60,826 nucleotides of DNA from Spirochaetales bacterium. Its GTDB lineage: Bacteria; Spirochaetota; Spirochaetia; JABEVK01. The stretch is taken from assembly GCA_947478845.1 (NCBI GenBank), contig CANJXC010000017.1:1-60826 (forward strand). The letters are read 5' to 3'. A model generated the notes under the pieces. The model was given only the letters and a program-made list of their open reading frames with translations, did not search any database and had not been told where the DNA came from. Positions 17,884-26,813 of the stretch are shown in pieces (position 1 is the first letter of the stretch; the number at the start of each line of letters is the position of its first letter). The translations under genes and the position numbers were made by a program.

Positions 17884-18998
17884 AACGTCGTCAGGGGCAA
17901 GAGTAGAAACTGCAGGGACACTCCTGCCGCTTTCGCCCGCTCAAGCACCGTAGTTTCAAGCACCTTACCGCGGGCTACGTCGTGTTGGGGAGCGTCGGCG
18001 TAGATGACAAGCTTGCGGTTGACCGTCGCTACATCAAACAGGTCAAGACCCGCATCCATCGCCTCGATGACCGCTTCTGGTATGTCTCCTCCCGCGTCGG
18101 TAGTCGCCGCAAGAAGTTCGCGCTTCCAAGTTTCCCGGTCGGCGGTCAAGGGCACCGGCCGCGTCAGAAACTTCTCCTGGTAGTCCCGGTAAAAGACGAA
18201 ACCAAGCCGAAAGTGAGAAAAGCCCGCGGTCAAGGTATCGAGTTGAGGCACCAGAAGTTCGTTAAGGGCAATGATGTTTTGCTTCATGCTCTTGGTGAGG
18301 TCGATGGCCCACACGAGGTCGAGATCGTCTGAAAGTGTTGCCTTCAACCGCTTGATGCCATCTGTCGGGTCGAGGGCTTTTTCGGTAGGTCCTAGGCGAC
18401 GAAACAGGTCTTCTGCTCCTTTCACATACTTACCGTGGTCGGGAGCCAAGTCGGCCACCACTAACATGGTAGACAACTCAAAAGCGTTGTCTTTATAGGC
18501 TCCCCTGTAGTCTTCATAAGGTTTGGCAAACAGCCGGATGGAAAACCACACTTTGCCGCCAGCCTTGGCCAGTTCTTCGGTGACATTCACCTTGCCGTAG
18601 CGGGATCCAGGAGCGGTGTTGCCCCACTCGATCACCGGTGGAATCACGATTTCAAAAGAAGAACCAAACCTCTCATCGGTCTTGGCGGTGGAAGATATCA
18701 GAAACTGATTAGGGCCTTTGAGGGCCTTTCCATTGAGCAGTCGCTTTTCCTTGGCGCCCGAAGGGTAATCCCCCAGAGCTTTCCAGGAATAGGTGGCCAG
18801 CTTGTGATCGGGGAGTTCAAAGGCCTCAACCAGCATCACCGATTTGACCCCGGCAAGCTGCCGGACGAAAAGATGAAACCCGTCATCCCGCGACTCCACC
18901 CTGACATCACCGGCCTTTAGGGTGAGTTGGGGAGCCGGAGATTGTGCCCAAAGCGCGGGAACAATCAGGGCTAGGGCTGCGCACAAGCGAAGTCTCAT
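17880..18998 (-). CDS. Secreted von Willebrand factor A domain protein
   Basis: Signal peptide ending WAQ, a beta-rich N-terminal half, and a VWA domain from about residue 228 with the metal site DLTKS in place of canonical DxSxS (Thr replaces the first Ser). The closing strands are KLVIYADAPQHD and VSLQFLLLP. Likely periplasmic or surface, mediating protein contacts. It is 13 bases downstream of the E1-lipoyl-KASIII fusion gene, so they may share a transcript. Confidence 0.78.
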   Translation of the reverse strand: MRLRLCAALALIVPALWAQSPAPQLTLKAGDVRVESRDDGFHLFVRQLAGVKSVMLVEAFELPDHKLATYSWKALGDYPSGAKEKRLLNGKALKGPNQFLISSTAKTDERFGSSFEIVIPPVIEWGNTAPGSRYGKVNVTEELAKAGGKVWFSIRLFAKPYEDYRGAYKDNAFELSTMLVVADLAPDHGKYVKGAEDLFRRLGPTEKALDPTDGIKRLKATLSDDLDLVWAIDLTKSMKQNIIALNELLVPQLDTLTAGFSHFRLGFVFYRDYQEKFLTRPVPLTADRETWKRELLAATTDAGGDIPEAVIEAMDAGLDLFDVATVNRKLVIYADAPQHDVARGKVLETTVLERAKAAGVSLQFLLLPLTTF

Positions 18999-19011
18999 CG
19001 GAAGCTCCTTG

Positions 19012-22000
19012 TTACTTGGTCCGCATCACGGCACCACCGAAAGTGAATCCGCCACCAAACGCACAAAGGCCTAGGAACTTGCCCGGGACTAATTGGGGCG
19101 TCAACTCAAACAGGGCCAATGGTATCGAGTTTGACGACGTGTTGCCATAGTGGGCAATGTTGGAGAAAATCTTTTCCGCAGGCAACTTGGTCTTCTGCCG
19201 AACGGCATTGAGGATGCGTTGGTTGGCTTGATGGGCAACCACCAGGTCGAGTTCGCTCGGCGAAAGACCGCTGGCATGGCAGGCTTGTTCGAGAAGTAGC
19301 ACCATATGCTTCACCGCTTCCAGGTAAACTTTGGGACCGTCCATCGTGATAAACTCTTCTGCCGACAAGGGAACTTTGAGGCTGCTTCCGTTTTCACCCC
19401 TCCCGGAAAGCAGCGGACGGTCGAACTCGGCGATAAACTCTTGAACCCGGTCGGAGCCTACGACAAGGGTAGCCGTGGCTGCATCACCAAAAACTGGCGC
19501 CGTCTGGACGTCGGTCGGGTCGGTTCGTCGGCTCAGGACCTCGGTGGTCACCACCAGCACTCGGCCAGAAGGGTTGTGTGCCAAATGATCCCAGGCCGCT
19601 TGTAGGCTGTAGAGGTAGCCGGAACAGGCCGCGTTGATGTCGTTTAACTGCAACAAAGGACCGTTTTCTCTCCCTTTGGTCAGCTCTGCCATAATCAGAC
19701 ACGCCATCGACGGAGTGAAACTTGCCGGGGTACCCGAAGTGCAGAAAACCGCCGTCAAGTCCTCGGGATTCAGCTGATGTGAGTTTAAAAGCTCGCTGCT
19801 CGCCCGTACCGCCAGACTCAAGGCCGTTTCGTCTTCAGTCGCCCACTGACGGGTCACTATACCTATTCGCTTGACGATTCCGGCAGGGCTCCAATCAGAG
19901 CAATTCTGGGAGATTTCCTCGTTGGTGACCCGCCGAGATCCGGGAGCGATACGGATGCCGGCGATGCCCACTTGAATGACGCGACCGGCCTTGCGTGAGG
20001 AGGTGGGCGCCAAAGGATTCCACGTGATGCGGGGCGTTCCGGGATTTTCCATGATAATTGGCTTCCTGGACACCCTTGCCTTTCCGGTGGCAACCTTTAA
20101 CAGGTGAGTTCCGACTTTGACTTGTTCCCCCTCGGCGACGAGGAGCTCGACCAGGGTACCCTCGAGAGGACTGGAGAGGTCGAAAGCAGCCTTATCCGCT
20201 TCGAGTTCGGCAAGCTTTTGGCCGGTCTTGAGGACTTGTCCGGCTTTCACCAGCCACTCCAACACGGTGACCGATTCATCCGAGGGACTGGAGCCAGTGG
20301 CTTCGACGAAGGAGAACCCTTCCTCGTCATGGGGCTGGGGTTCCCAAAATAATTCACCCTCCAGCATGTCTACGGCCGTGGCAAGGATTTTCTTGTAGGA
20401 GGGGAGTACTTCGAGTTGGTTGCCGAAGTTGCAGGGCACGTAGGTGTCGGGCCGGGTCACCCTGCGGATTTGCACCGAGACACCGGCTGTTTCCGCAATC
20501 GTGGCGCTGATTTCACTCGCCATCGAAGCGGAATGGGAATCCTCTTGGGCGATGAGAAGGCGGCCGGTCTTGCGTACCGACTCCAGCACGAGCGGCTGGT
20601 CCCAGGGCGAAAGCGAGCGGAGGTCGATGACGTCGCAGGTTCTGCCCGCGGCGCGCAAGGAGTCGGCTGCCCTAAGGCAGAGGTTTAGGGTGTTACCCCA
20701 GCCTACTAAGGTCAGTGCGTCTCCGTGACGGTGGAGCCGACCCCGACCTATGGGTACCAGATGCTCGCGGATGTCTTTGCTGGTGGTCTGGGTCCGGTCG
20801 TTAAGACAGCTCTTGGGGTAAAAGAAAATTGTGGGACGCTTGGATTCAAACGCGGCGTTGAGCAGCCCAGCAGCGTCGCCGGCCGTAGCAGGCAGGAACA
20901 CGTCGATACCCGGGGTGTGGGCGGCTATCGACTCCATGCTGCTGGCGTGGAACGGACCCAAACCGGGCTTGTAGCCACCGCAGCTCACCATGAGAATCAG
21001 GGGCGCCGTCCAGCCCCCATCGGTGCGCCATTGCATGGAGCCCATCTCCGCAAAGATTTGGTTGTAGGCAATAGCGAAGAAGTCTGCAAACTGTAAAAAA
21101 CCGACCGGGCGGCGACCGGCCAGAGCTTGTCCCACACTGACGCCCACAATTGTGGATTCAGCCAGGGGCGAGTTTTTGACCCGGCCCGGGAATGCTTGGC
21201 TCAGTCCCTTGGTGACCCCGAACACATCACCCTTGGGGTCTTCTATGTCCTCGCCGAATAGGGTGACAGCGGAATTGGTTTCCAACTGGTGGCGCAACAC
21301 CTCACGCAGGGCCTCCAGCATCACGATCTGTTCGCCGCCCTCGATACCGGTTTTCTCTTCGGCAGGGTTGCTCAGACGCGACGAAAGCTCAGCCTTGGCC
21401 GTAAAGACCGGCTTGGGATCCGGGCTGTCTTGCGCCTCGATGCTTTCGGCGAGCACTTGGGCTTTGATTTCGACTTTGAGTTTCTCAAGGCGGGCAAGAT
21501 CAACATCATTCTGGATAAGAAGTGCCTCCAGCCGGGGAATCGGATCGTCACGGCGTCGGGTTTCTTCGATTTCCTCGAGGGTGCGGTAGCTGCGGTGATC
21601 GTCGGCATTGGTGTGGCTGTTCAGCCGGCTCACCTGAAAGACGACGATTCCAGGACCGCGGGTGCGGCGGATGTCTTCCACGGCGGCCTGAAAAGCGGTG
21701 TCGCTGGCAACCGGATCTCGGCCGTCTACCCGCACTAAAGGAATGCCGTAATATTCAGAGGCATCCCCGGCGGGTAGGCTGAGGAAGGTCTGACCCTTGG
21801 TCTTTGTGCTGATGGCCCAGGTGTTATCTTCCACCACGAACAACACCGGAAGGGTTTCGCGTACGGCGTGCGCAATCGCTTCCAGTACCTCGCCCTGCTG
21901 GGTCGTGCCATCGCCGAGGGCGCAAACCACCAAAGGACGGCTGAGCCGATCCTTGATAACGGAAGCCACTCCGACAGCTTGGAGCGCGTTGTTTCCCACC

Positions 22001-22341
22001 GGCCCTACAAGGCTCAGCACCTTGAGGCGGGGATCGCTGAGGTGCGCCGACATCTGTCTCCCACGGCTGTGGCTTTGGTCTTTGCAGAACAGGCTCAGGA
22101 AAAACTGCCGGGGACTCACCCCGCGCGCAATCAAGAGTGACTTGTCGCGGTAATGGCAGTGCAGGTAGTCATTTTCGGTCAGGTAGTGGTTGAGGAACGC
22201 GATGTTCTCGTGGCCGGAACCCGAGACATGAAAAAATGCTTCGCCGCGCTGAGTGTAGTCCTGTTCAAGGAGGTCGACCTCCCGGGACTTCACGATGCTT
22301 TCAAACACAGAAAGGTATCGATCCACGGTGGTTTGGTTCAT
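19012..22341 (-). CDS. Four-part fusion: 2-oxoacid dehydrogenase E1 alpha - E1 beta - lipoyl domain - ketoacyl-ACP synthase III
   Basis: One uninterrupted 1109-residue reading frame. Residues about 1-320 are E1 alpha with the thiamine-diphosphate motif GDGTTQQGE...N near 142-172. About 340-670 is E1 beta (LFGEDIEDPKGDVFGVTKGL, LAESTIVGVSVG, Q..FADF). About 685-775 is a biotinyl/lipoyl domain whose attachment lysine is Lys717 in EADKA. About 815-1109 is KAS III with Cys906 (NAACSGYL), His1037 (HQANQ) and Asn1067 (GNTSSNS). All catalytic residues are present; no E2 acyltransferase or peripheral-subunit-binding domain is. The inferred chemistry is decarboxylation of a branched 2-oxo acid, acyl transfer to lipoate, then condensation to start a fatty acid. 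Confidence 0.88.
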   Translation of the reverse strand: MNQTTVDRYLSVFESIVKSREVDLLEQDYTQRGEAFFHVSGSGHENIAFLNHYLTENDYLHCHYRDKSLLIARGVSPRQFFLSLFCKDQSHSRGRQMSAHLSDPRLKVLSLVGPVGNNALQAVGVASVIKDRLSRPLVVCALGDGTTQQGEVLEAIAHAVRETLPVLFVVEDNTWAISTKTKGQTFLSLPAGDASEYYGIPLVRVDGRDPVASDTAFQAAVEDIRRTRGPGIVVFQVSRLNSHTNADDHRSYRTLEEIEETRRRDDPIPRLEALLIQNDVDLARLEKLKVEIKAQVLAESIEAQDSPDPKPVFTAKAELSSRLSNPAEEKTGIEGGEQIVMLEALREVLRHQLETNSAVTLFGEDIEDPKGDVFGVTKGLSQAFPGRVKNSPLAESTIVGVSVGQALAGRRPVGFLQFADFFAIAYNQIFAEMGSMQWRTDGGWTAPLILMVSCGGYKPGLGPFHASSMESIAAHTPGIDVFLPATAGDAAGLLNAAFESKRPTIFFYPKSCLNDRTQTTSKDIREHLVPIGRGRLHRHGDALTLVGWGNTLNLCLRAADSLRAAGRTCDVIDLRSLSPWDQPLVLESVRKTGRLLIAQEDSHSASMASEISATIAETAGVSVQIRRVTRPDTYVPCNFGNQLEVLPSYKKILATAVDMLEGELFWEPQPHDEEGFSFVEATGSSPSDESVTVLEWLVKAGQVLKTGQKLAELEADKAAFDLSSPLEGTLVELLVAEGEQVKVGTHLLKVATGKARVSRKPIIMENPGTPRITWNPLAPTSSRKAGRVIQVGIAGIRIAPGSRRVTNEEISQNCSDWSPAGIVKRIGIVTRQWATEDETALSLAVRASSELLNSHQLNPEDLTAVFCTSGTPASFTPSMACLIMAELTKGRENGPLLQLNDINAACSGYLYSLQAAWDHLAHNPSGRVLVVTTEVLSRRTDPTDVQTAPVFGDAATATLVVGSDRVQEFIAEFDRPLLSGRGENGSSLKVPLSAEEFITMDGPKVYLEAVKHMVLLLEQACHASGLSPSELDLVVAHQANQRILNAVRQKTKLPAEKIFSNIAHYGNTSSNSIPLALFELTPQLVPGKFLGLCAFGGGFTFGGAVMRTK

Positions 22342-22449
22342 TTTAAAGTCAAACTACGACCAATGCCACCAGTGAGTCAACAAACAGGCCTTGGGGTTAG
22401 GGTGCGAACTTACCACACCGGCGAACAAGTTTTCACCATCAGTCCCAGC

Positions 22450-23502
22450 TTAAAGCGCTGCAGACAAAGTCTGCGCAGACAATGTCTGCAAGCCACTGTC
22501 ACAGCGCCTCATTTCCAAGGGATAGTCTCCGGCCTCTAGCCAATATTCCTCTCCATCAAGTTGCATGGGCAAGCGCTCCGCTTGGATAATGCTAATCGCG
22601 TCTCCTGAGGCGAACTCGATACCAGGCAGGCCCCGGTGGGTGCCCCGATAGATCGGCCCCCGGTAGGCCAGCTTTGTGAGAAGGTTCACCCGGTGGGCGA
22701 GCACCACATTGTCGTCGTCGGGAAGGACATGTTTTCCGGCACCGTAAGTGCGGTGGCCGGAGGTTCCCACGGCCACCAATAGCAATTGCTCATCCCACTC
22801 GCTGACAACTTGGCCCTCTCGGGTGAGCTTGACTTGCATAGGCACCATTTTGGTTGCCCATTCATAAAAAACGGTTGCGGCATCGACCATCAGGCTGTAG
22901 GTATTGCCTGGCATCAGTTTTCGAAATCGGTTGGTGAGAGAGACCACCCAGGCGTCAAGACCGACACTTCCAATGTTGAAACTGTAATTCAGACCCAAGC
23001 TAGGAGAGGTCACCTCAAGCATGGCAAGGCTCCTCGGCTGGAATCCTGGGACGGGCCGACCTGACAAGACTTCTAGGCAGGTGGCCCAGTCATCCGCATC
23101 GGCGGCATCGTTTCCCGTACCTAAAGGCAGGCGGAAGAACAGAAGTTTTGCCTTTTCTTCGGCACTCATGCCCAGCGCAGAAATAAGAGCGGCACGGGAG
23201 GTGCCGTCACCGCCGGCGACAACCACAAGGTGAAGATCGGGGCCTACGGGATGTGGCACCAATGGCGGAAGCTCTGGGCTGGTGAGTCGGGTCTTTACGG
23301 TGACTCTGCGACCTGTCTCAGAAGTTGGTTTAGGCCACTGGTCGAGGGCACGAATCAGGTTAGCGAGGCGGGACCGGTTTCGGAACGCACCTGCGTAGGG
23401 ATTGATGAGCAGGTCAATGTGCAGACTTTGGTCGGGAAAAAGGTTGGTTTCACGCAACCAAGCCGTGAACCGGGCAGAAAAAGCGGCGACGGAGATTTCC
23501 AT
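22450..23502 (-). CDS. Diacylglycerol kinase-family lipid kinase
   Basis: Predicted to phosphorylate a lipid such as diacylglycerol or a sphingoid base. The catalytic domain shows NPYAG, GGDGTSR and PLGTGND, the DAGK signature set. The C-terminal part is a beta-rich domain ending with a short repeat (LQTLSAQTLSAAL) encoded by two tandem DNA palindromes. It lies 20 bases downstream of the NtrC-like regulator gene and probably belongs to the same sigma-54 operon. Confidence 0.85.
   Translation of the reverse strand: MEISVAAFSARFTAWLRETNLFPDQSLHIDLLINPYAGAFRNRSRLANLIRALDQWPKPTSETGRRVTVKTRLTSPELPPLVPHPVGPDLHLVVVAGGDGTSRAALISALGMSAEEKAKLLFFRLPLGTGNDAADADDWATCLEVLSGRPVPGFQPRSLAMLEVTSPSLGLNYSFNIGSVGLDAWVVSLTNRFRKLMPGNTYSLMVDAATVFYEWATKMVPMQVKLTREGQVVSEWDEQLLLVAVGTSGHRTYGAGKHVLPDDDNVVLAHRVNLLTKLAYRGPIYRGTHRGLPGIEFASGDAISIIQAERLPMQLDGEEYWLEAGDYPLEMRRCDSGLQTLSAQTLSAAL
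22460..22489. repeat. Two tandem 15-bp palindromes
   Basis: GCAGACAAAGTCTGC followed immediately by GCAGACAATGTCTGC. They encode part of the last residues of the lipid kinase and form two adjacent hairpins or a double protein-binding site near the end of the operon. Confidence 0.75.
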
Positions 23503-23522
23503 TAATCGTCATTCTCGTAGCT

Positions 23523-24872
23523 TCAGCCGGAAATTGCCAACCCATACTCTTTGATCTTGTTGAACATGGTTCGACGGGTGATCCCAAGCTCCTCGGCGGC
23601 TTTAGTTTGGTTACCTTCCCACTTGAGGAGGCACTCGGTAATGGCTCGGCGCTCCAGTTCCCACAAGGTTGACCCCAAGGAGGGTGCGGAGAGGATTTCC
23701 TCGGTAGAGACGACTGTGGAAGACGTCTTTGGCAGATCGAGATCTTCTTCCGTGATAACTTCACCTTCTGCAAAAATTAGGGCTCTTTCGAGAAGGTTTT
23801 CCAGCTCACGGATGTTGCCTGGAAATGAATACCCTCGGAGGCGATTCATCGCCAGTGCTGTCAGTCCGGTGACTTTTTTACCCATGGACTTTGCGAGTTT
23901 TTCCAAGAGTCGCGAGCACAACCAGGGCAAATCCTCCGCCCGCTCGCGCAAGGGTGGGACGAGAATGGGGACGACGTTCAAGCGGTAGAACAGGTCTTCG
24001 CGGAACCGACCGGCTTTGACTTCCTCGGAAAGATTGCGATTCGTGGCCGCCAAAATGCGCGACTCGACGGGAATCTGCACCGTACCGCCAATTCGCTGGA
24101 TTTTGCGTTCTTGCAACACTCGAAGAAGTTTCACCTGCAGGGGCATCGGCATTTCGCCAATCTCGTCGAGGAAAAGGGTCCCCTCCGAGGCGAGCTCGAA
24201 AAGTCCGTTTTTGCGCTTGTCGGCACCCGTAAACGAGCCTTTCTCAAAACCAAATAGCTCGCTTTCCAAAAGGTTTTCGGGGATTCCTCCGATGTTGATG
24301 GCCAGAAATGGACCCGAGGCGAAAGCGGAGTCAGCATGAATGCGACGGGCCAGAACTTCCTTTCCCGTGCCACTTTCGCCGGTGATCAGGATGAGCGAGG
24401 TGGTGGGTGCCGCTTTGCGGACCAAGGCATCGATTCGTCTCCAAGCCGGGGATTGAGGACCAGGACCCGATTCAGCCGCTAGTGGCTGGACACTGCGGGC
24501 TATGCGGTGATCCCGGTGAGCTTCGAGGGCCTGGCGTAGGCGAAAGTCCAACTCGTCGGGGTCAAAGGGTTTGGTGATGTAGTCGTGGGCGCCCCGTTTC
24601 ATGGCTTCTACTGCATCCGCGATTTCCCCGTGAGCCGAAATCATGACGAAAGGGACGTCGGGCCCGTAAGCGCGGCACCAGGTGAGCAATTCTAATCCAT
24701 CCATGCCGGGCATTTTCAGGTCGGCAATCACCCCGGCGAAGGCTTGTTCCTGAAGACGTCGTTGGGCAGCTAGCCCGTTCTCGGCGGCTTCCGCTTCCCA
24801 GCCCGAAGCCTTGAGCAGTTTGACCAAGGCTTCCCGGATATTCTTTTCGTCATCCGCCACGAGAATCTTCAT
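23523..24872 (-). CDS. NtrC-family sigma-54-dependent response regulator
   Basis: Receiver domain with phosphoacceptor Asp51 (ADLKMPG) at residues 1-120; AAA+ domain with Walker A GESGTGKE, the sigma-54 contact loop GSFTGA (canonical GAFTGA, one change) and Walker B LFLDEIGEM; Fis-type helix-turn-helix at the C-terminus (AAEELGITRRTMFNKI). It activates sigma-54 promoters when phosphorylated by the kinase encoded just upstream, with which it overlaps by ATGA. A consensus sigma-54 promoter heads this operon, so autoregulation is likely. Confidence 0.95.
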   Translation of the reverse strand: MKILVADDEKNIREALVKLLKASGWEAEAAENGLAAQRRLQEQAFAGVIADLKMPGMDGLELLTWCRAYGPDVPFVMISAHGEIADAVEAMKRGAHDYITKPFDPDELDFRLRQALEAHRDHRIARSVQPLAAESGPGPQSPAWRRIDALVRKAAPTTSLILITGESGTGKEVLARRIHADSAFASGPFLAINIGGIPENLLESELFGFEKGSFTGADKRKNGLFELASEGTLFLDEIGEMPMPLQVKLLRVLQERKIQRIGGTVQIPVESRILAATNRNLSEEVKAGRFREDLFYRLNVVPILVPPLRERAEDLPWLCSRLLEKLAKSMGKKVTGLTALAMNRLRGYSFPGNIRELENLLERALIFAEGEVITEEDLDLPKTSSTVVSTEEILSAPSLGSTLWELERRAITECLLKWEGNQTKAAEELGITRRTMFNKIKEYGLAISG

Positions 24873-26095
24873 GAGGCTTCCTTACTTTCCGGCAGATCGA
24901 TCCAAACCCGCGCCCCGCCCTCACTGCGGTTCTCCCATTTTAGGCTTCCCCCGGCGGCGTTCACAAAACTCTCCGTGATCGAGAGTCCAATGCCCGAACC
25001 CTGTGTCTTGGTGGTAAAGAACGGTGTGGACGCTTGTTTGAGGCTGGTTTCCGTGAATCCTGCTCCCCGGTCGAGCACTTCAAGGCGATTCCAGCCACTT
25101 TTGGGCCGGGAAAGACGAACTTCGGTCGGCGTTTCGCTGCCACTCTCGATGGCATTGCGCAAGAGATTTTCAAGTACCGAACGTAGGCGGTGGGGGTCAA
25201 ACGAAACGCGGAAGGGCCCCTGTTCGTTTCCCGACACCTGGATGGGCTCGGCAAACCTCCCGAGTAGGGCGGTAACTACCAGACACAGGTCATGGGTCTC
25301 GGGCTGGCCGATGGGGTCTTTCAAGAAGTCACGCACTCGGCTCACGAGTTGGTTGATGCGCTGGGCTTCTTCCTCGATCAGCTTGACTTCCTGCGGTGGG
25401 TCGCCGCCTGCGCTCCGCTTAAGAAGGGCGGTCTGTAATAGTATGGCGGCCAGAGGATTCTTGATTTCGTGGGAAAGAGTCCGAGCTGCCTCGGCAAATT
25501 GCAGTAACTCGCGGTTGTTGTTGAGGGCAGCCTGGTATTGTCGGCTCCGGTGCCAAAGCCAACCAACAAAAACAAGGAAAGCAGCCCAAACCAGTGGTCC
25601 GGCTACCGCACCCGCGGTCCAGATGACCACTTGTGAGCGGAAAGCATCGTCTTTGAGGCCCAAATACAGGACAGTTCCACCCACCCGGTGAGCAGGCCGA
25701 TTATCATCGTCGGAAGACATGCGATCTTCCAGTCGGTCCAAACGTTTGACAAAAACTACCTGGCCCCCCTCAAGCCGCTGAAAGATGCGCTCGGCGCGAC
25801 CCAGTCCTGGCGGTATCATCAGGGTCTTGGGTACGACACCGTAGCGGCTGATCGGAGCTCCACCCCGGCCATAAAGTCCAAAGCCGACCACATCCTCGGG
25901 CAAGGTTGCGGGGAATTGATCTTGAAGGGTAACGCGGACCAACTCATCTGCCACCCGCTCGGTTTGGAACTGAAACACCTGGTCAAGGTGGACGCGCTGC
26001 TCATTTACGAACAGAAGCCACAAGACAGTGCCTACGGCAAAAAGAAGGAAGAGGATCACCCAAGGCATGTGTTTCAGCGGTTTCATGGTTCCCAT
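24869..26095 (-). CDS. Membrane sensor histidine kinase, partner of the NtrC-like regulator
   Basis: Two membrane segments (near residues 10-30 and 160-185) flank a periplasmic sensor of about 130 residues, followed by the dimerisation helix with phospho-His in LSHEIKNPLAAI and an ATPase domain (N-box ENLLRNAIES, GSGIGLSI). The start at 26095 has AGAAGGGG upstream; an in-frame ATG lies 14 codons earlier. ATGA overlap with the regulator gene. Confidence 0.92.
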   Translation of the reverse strand: MGTMKPLKHMPWVILFLLFAVGTVLWLLFVNEQRVHLDQVFQFQTERVADELVRVTLQDQFPATLPEDVVGFGLYGRGGAPISRYGVVPKTLMIPPGLGRAERIFQRLEGGQVVFVKRLDRLEDRMSSDDDNRPAHRVGGTVLYLGLKDDAFRSQVVIWTAGAVAGPLVWAAFLVFVGWLWHRSRQYQAALNNNRELLQFAEAARTLSHEIKNPLAAILLQTALLKRSAGGDPPQEVKLIEEEAQRINQLVSRVRDFLKDPIGQPETHDLCLVVTALLGRFAEPIQVSGNEQGPFRVSFDPHRLRSVLENLLRNAIESGSETPTEVRLSRPKSGWNRLEVLDRGAGFTETSLKQASTPFFTTKTQGSGIGLSITESFVNAAGGSLKWENRSEGGARVWIDLPESKEAS

Positions 26096-26162
26096 GATGA
26101 CCCCTTCTCGCTTGTTTGTCAGTCTTGATCGCTCCATTTCACCAGCGTCATCCGCCGTTTCT

Positions 26163-26591
26163 TCAGTCGTCTCCCCTTCGGCGCATAAACTGAGTTAAAT
26201 CCACAGCCTTGCCGTTAACCGTCAATTTCAAGATGCGGTAGGTCGGCTTCACGTCTTGGCCCTTCACCGTGGTGGCTATCCCTTCTACGGTTACCTTGTC
26301 GCCGCTCTTCATGCCCAATTGTTCCGCAGTCGCAGGGAAAAACAGCTGATATTCCGTGTTGCCGAGTTTCAGTACCCAAGCATTGTTGGCCCCCGCGGTC
26401 AAACTACCGGTTCCGGCCTTGAACTCCTGCAGTACGCTTACACCCTGCTTCCAAGTTACCTGCGGGCCGAAGCCGCCTGTCCCCCCTTGCCCACGTTCAC
26501 CCCCGCCGCCCCCGAAAGGATCAGGACCATTTTGGGCGAACAGACCCACGGCACCAGCGAGCAGAAGAACTGCCAGAAATTGTTGCTTCAT
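26163..26591 (-). CDS. Small secreted OB-fold-like protein, first gene of a sigma-54 operon
   Basis: 142 residues from ATG at 26591, which has an excellent GGAGGTAATC site. A signal peptide ends LFAQ, a Gly-rich spacer of about 25 residues follows, then a beta-rich domain (WVLKLGNTEYQLFFPA, MKSGDKVTVEGIA, YRILKLTVNG) resembling bacterial OB-fold stress proteins. Being the first gene behind a sigma-54 promoter and upstream of a kinase-regulator pair, it could be the system's output or a sensed periplasmic component. Family not firmly recognised. Confidence 0.65.
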   Translation of the reverse strand: MKQQFLAVLLLAGAVGLFAQNGPDPFGGGGGERGQGGTGGFGPQVTWKQGVSVLQEFKAGTGSLTAGANNAWVLKLGNTEYQLFFPATAEQLGMKSGDKVTVEGIATTVKGQDVKPTYRILKLTVNGKAVDLTQFMRRRGDD

Positions 26592-26626
26592 GATTACCTC
26601 CATGCCCTCGGGCACAATATTGATTG

Positions 26627-26642
26627 AGCAAGGAGCGTGCCA
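26627..26642 (-). promoter_or_regulatory. Sigma-54 (-24/-12) promoter
   Basis: Minus-strand TGGCACG-N4-TTGCT matches the RpoN consensus (TGGCACG-N4-TTGCW) exactly, with GG and GC separated by 10 bases. Initiation about 12 bases downstream of the GC would leave a leader of about 24 bases before ATG at 26591. rpoN and two NtrC-family activators are encoded in the same window. Confidence 0.9.
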
Positions 26643-26731
26643 ATATTGACGCTTAATCGCCGAGATAAGTTCAATCATCAACCGCTATTGCGGCGGTGTT
26701 TGTGAAATGTTTTCCGTTTTGGGCCCGATGC

Positions 26732-26784
26732 GGGAAAAATATTCCCAAGTAGCGAAAAGGGTAGTGCAGGAAATTCGGCGTTCC
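26732..26784. promoter_or_regulatory. Candidate upstream activator sites for the sigma-54 promoter
   Basis: GGGAA-AAATA-TTCCC at 26732-26746 is a perfect 5-5-5 palindrome, and GGAAA...TTCC at 26769-26784 is a weaker relative. They lie roughly 95-150 bases upstream of the sigma-54 promoter, the usual distance for enhancer sites, in the gap after holA. Confidence 0.45.
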
Positions 26785-26813
26785 CTTTCCAAGGTTCCGA
26801 CCCCACCGAAGGG

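Noticed and set aside
26615-26648. Two CAATATTG copies near the sigma-54 promoter as a dedicated operator
   Set aside because: Both are short AT-rich octamers; one overlaps the upstream edge of the promoter, but evidence is too thin beside the strong -24/-12 match.
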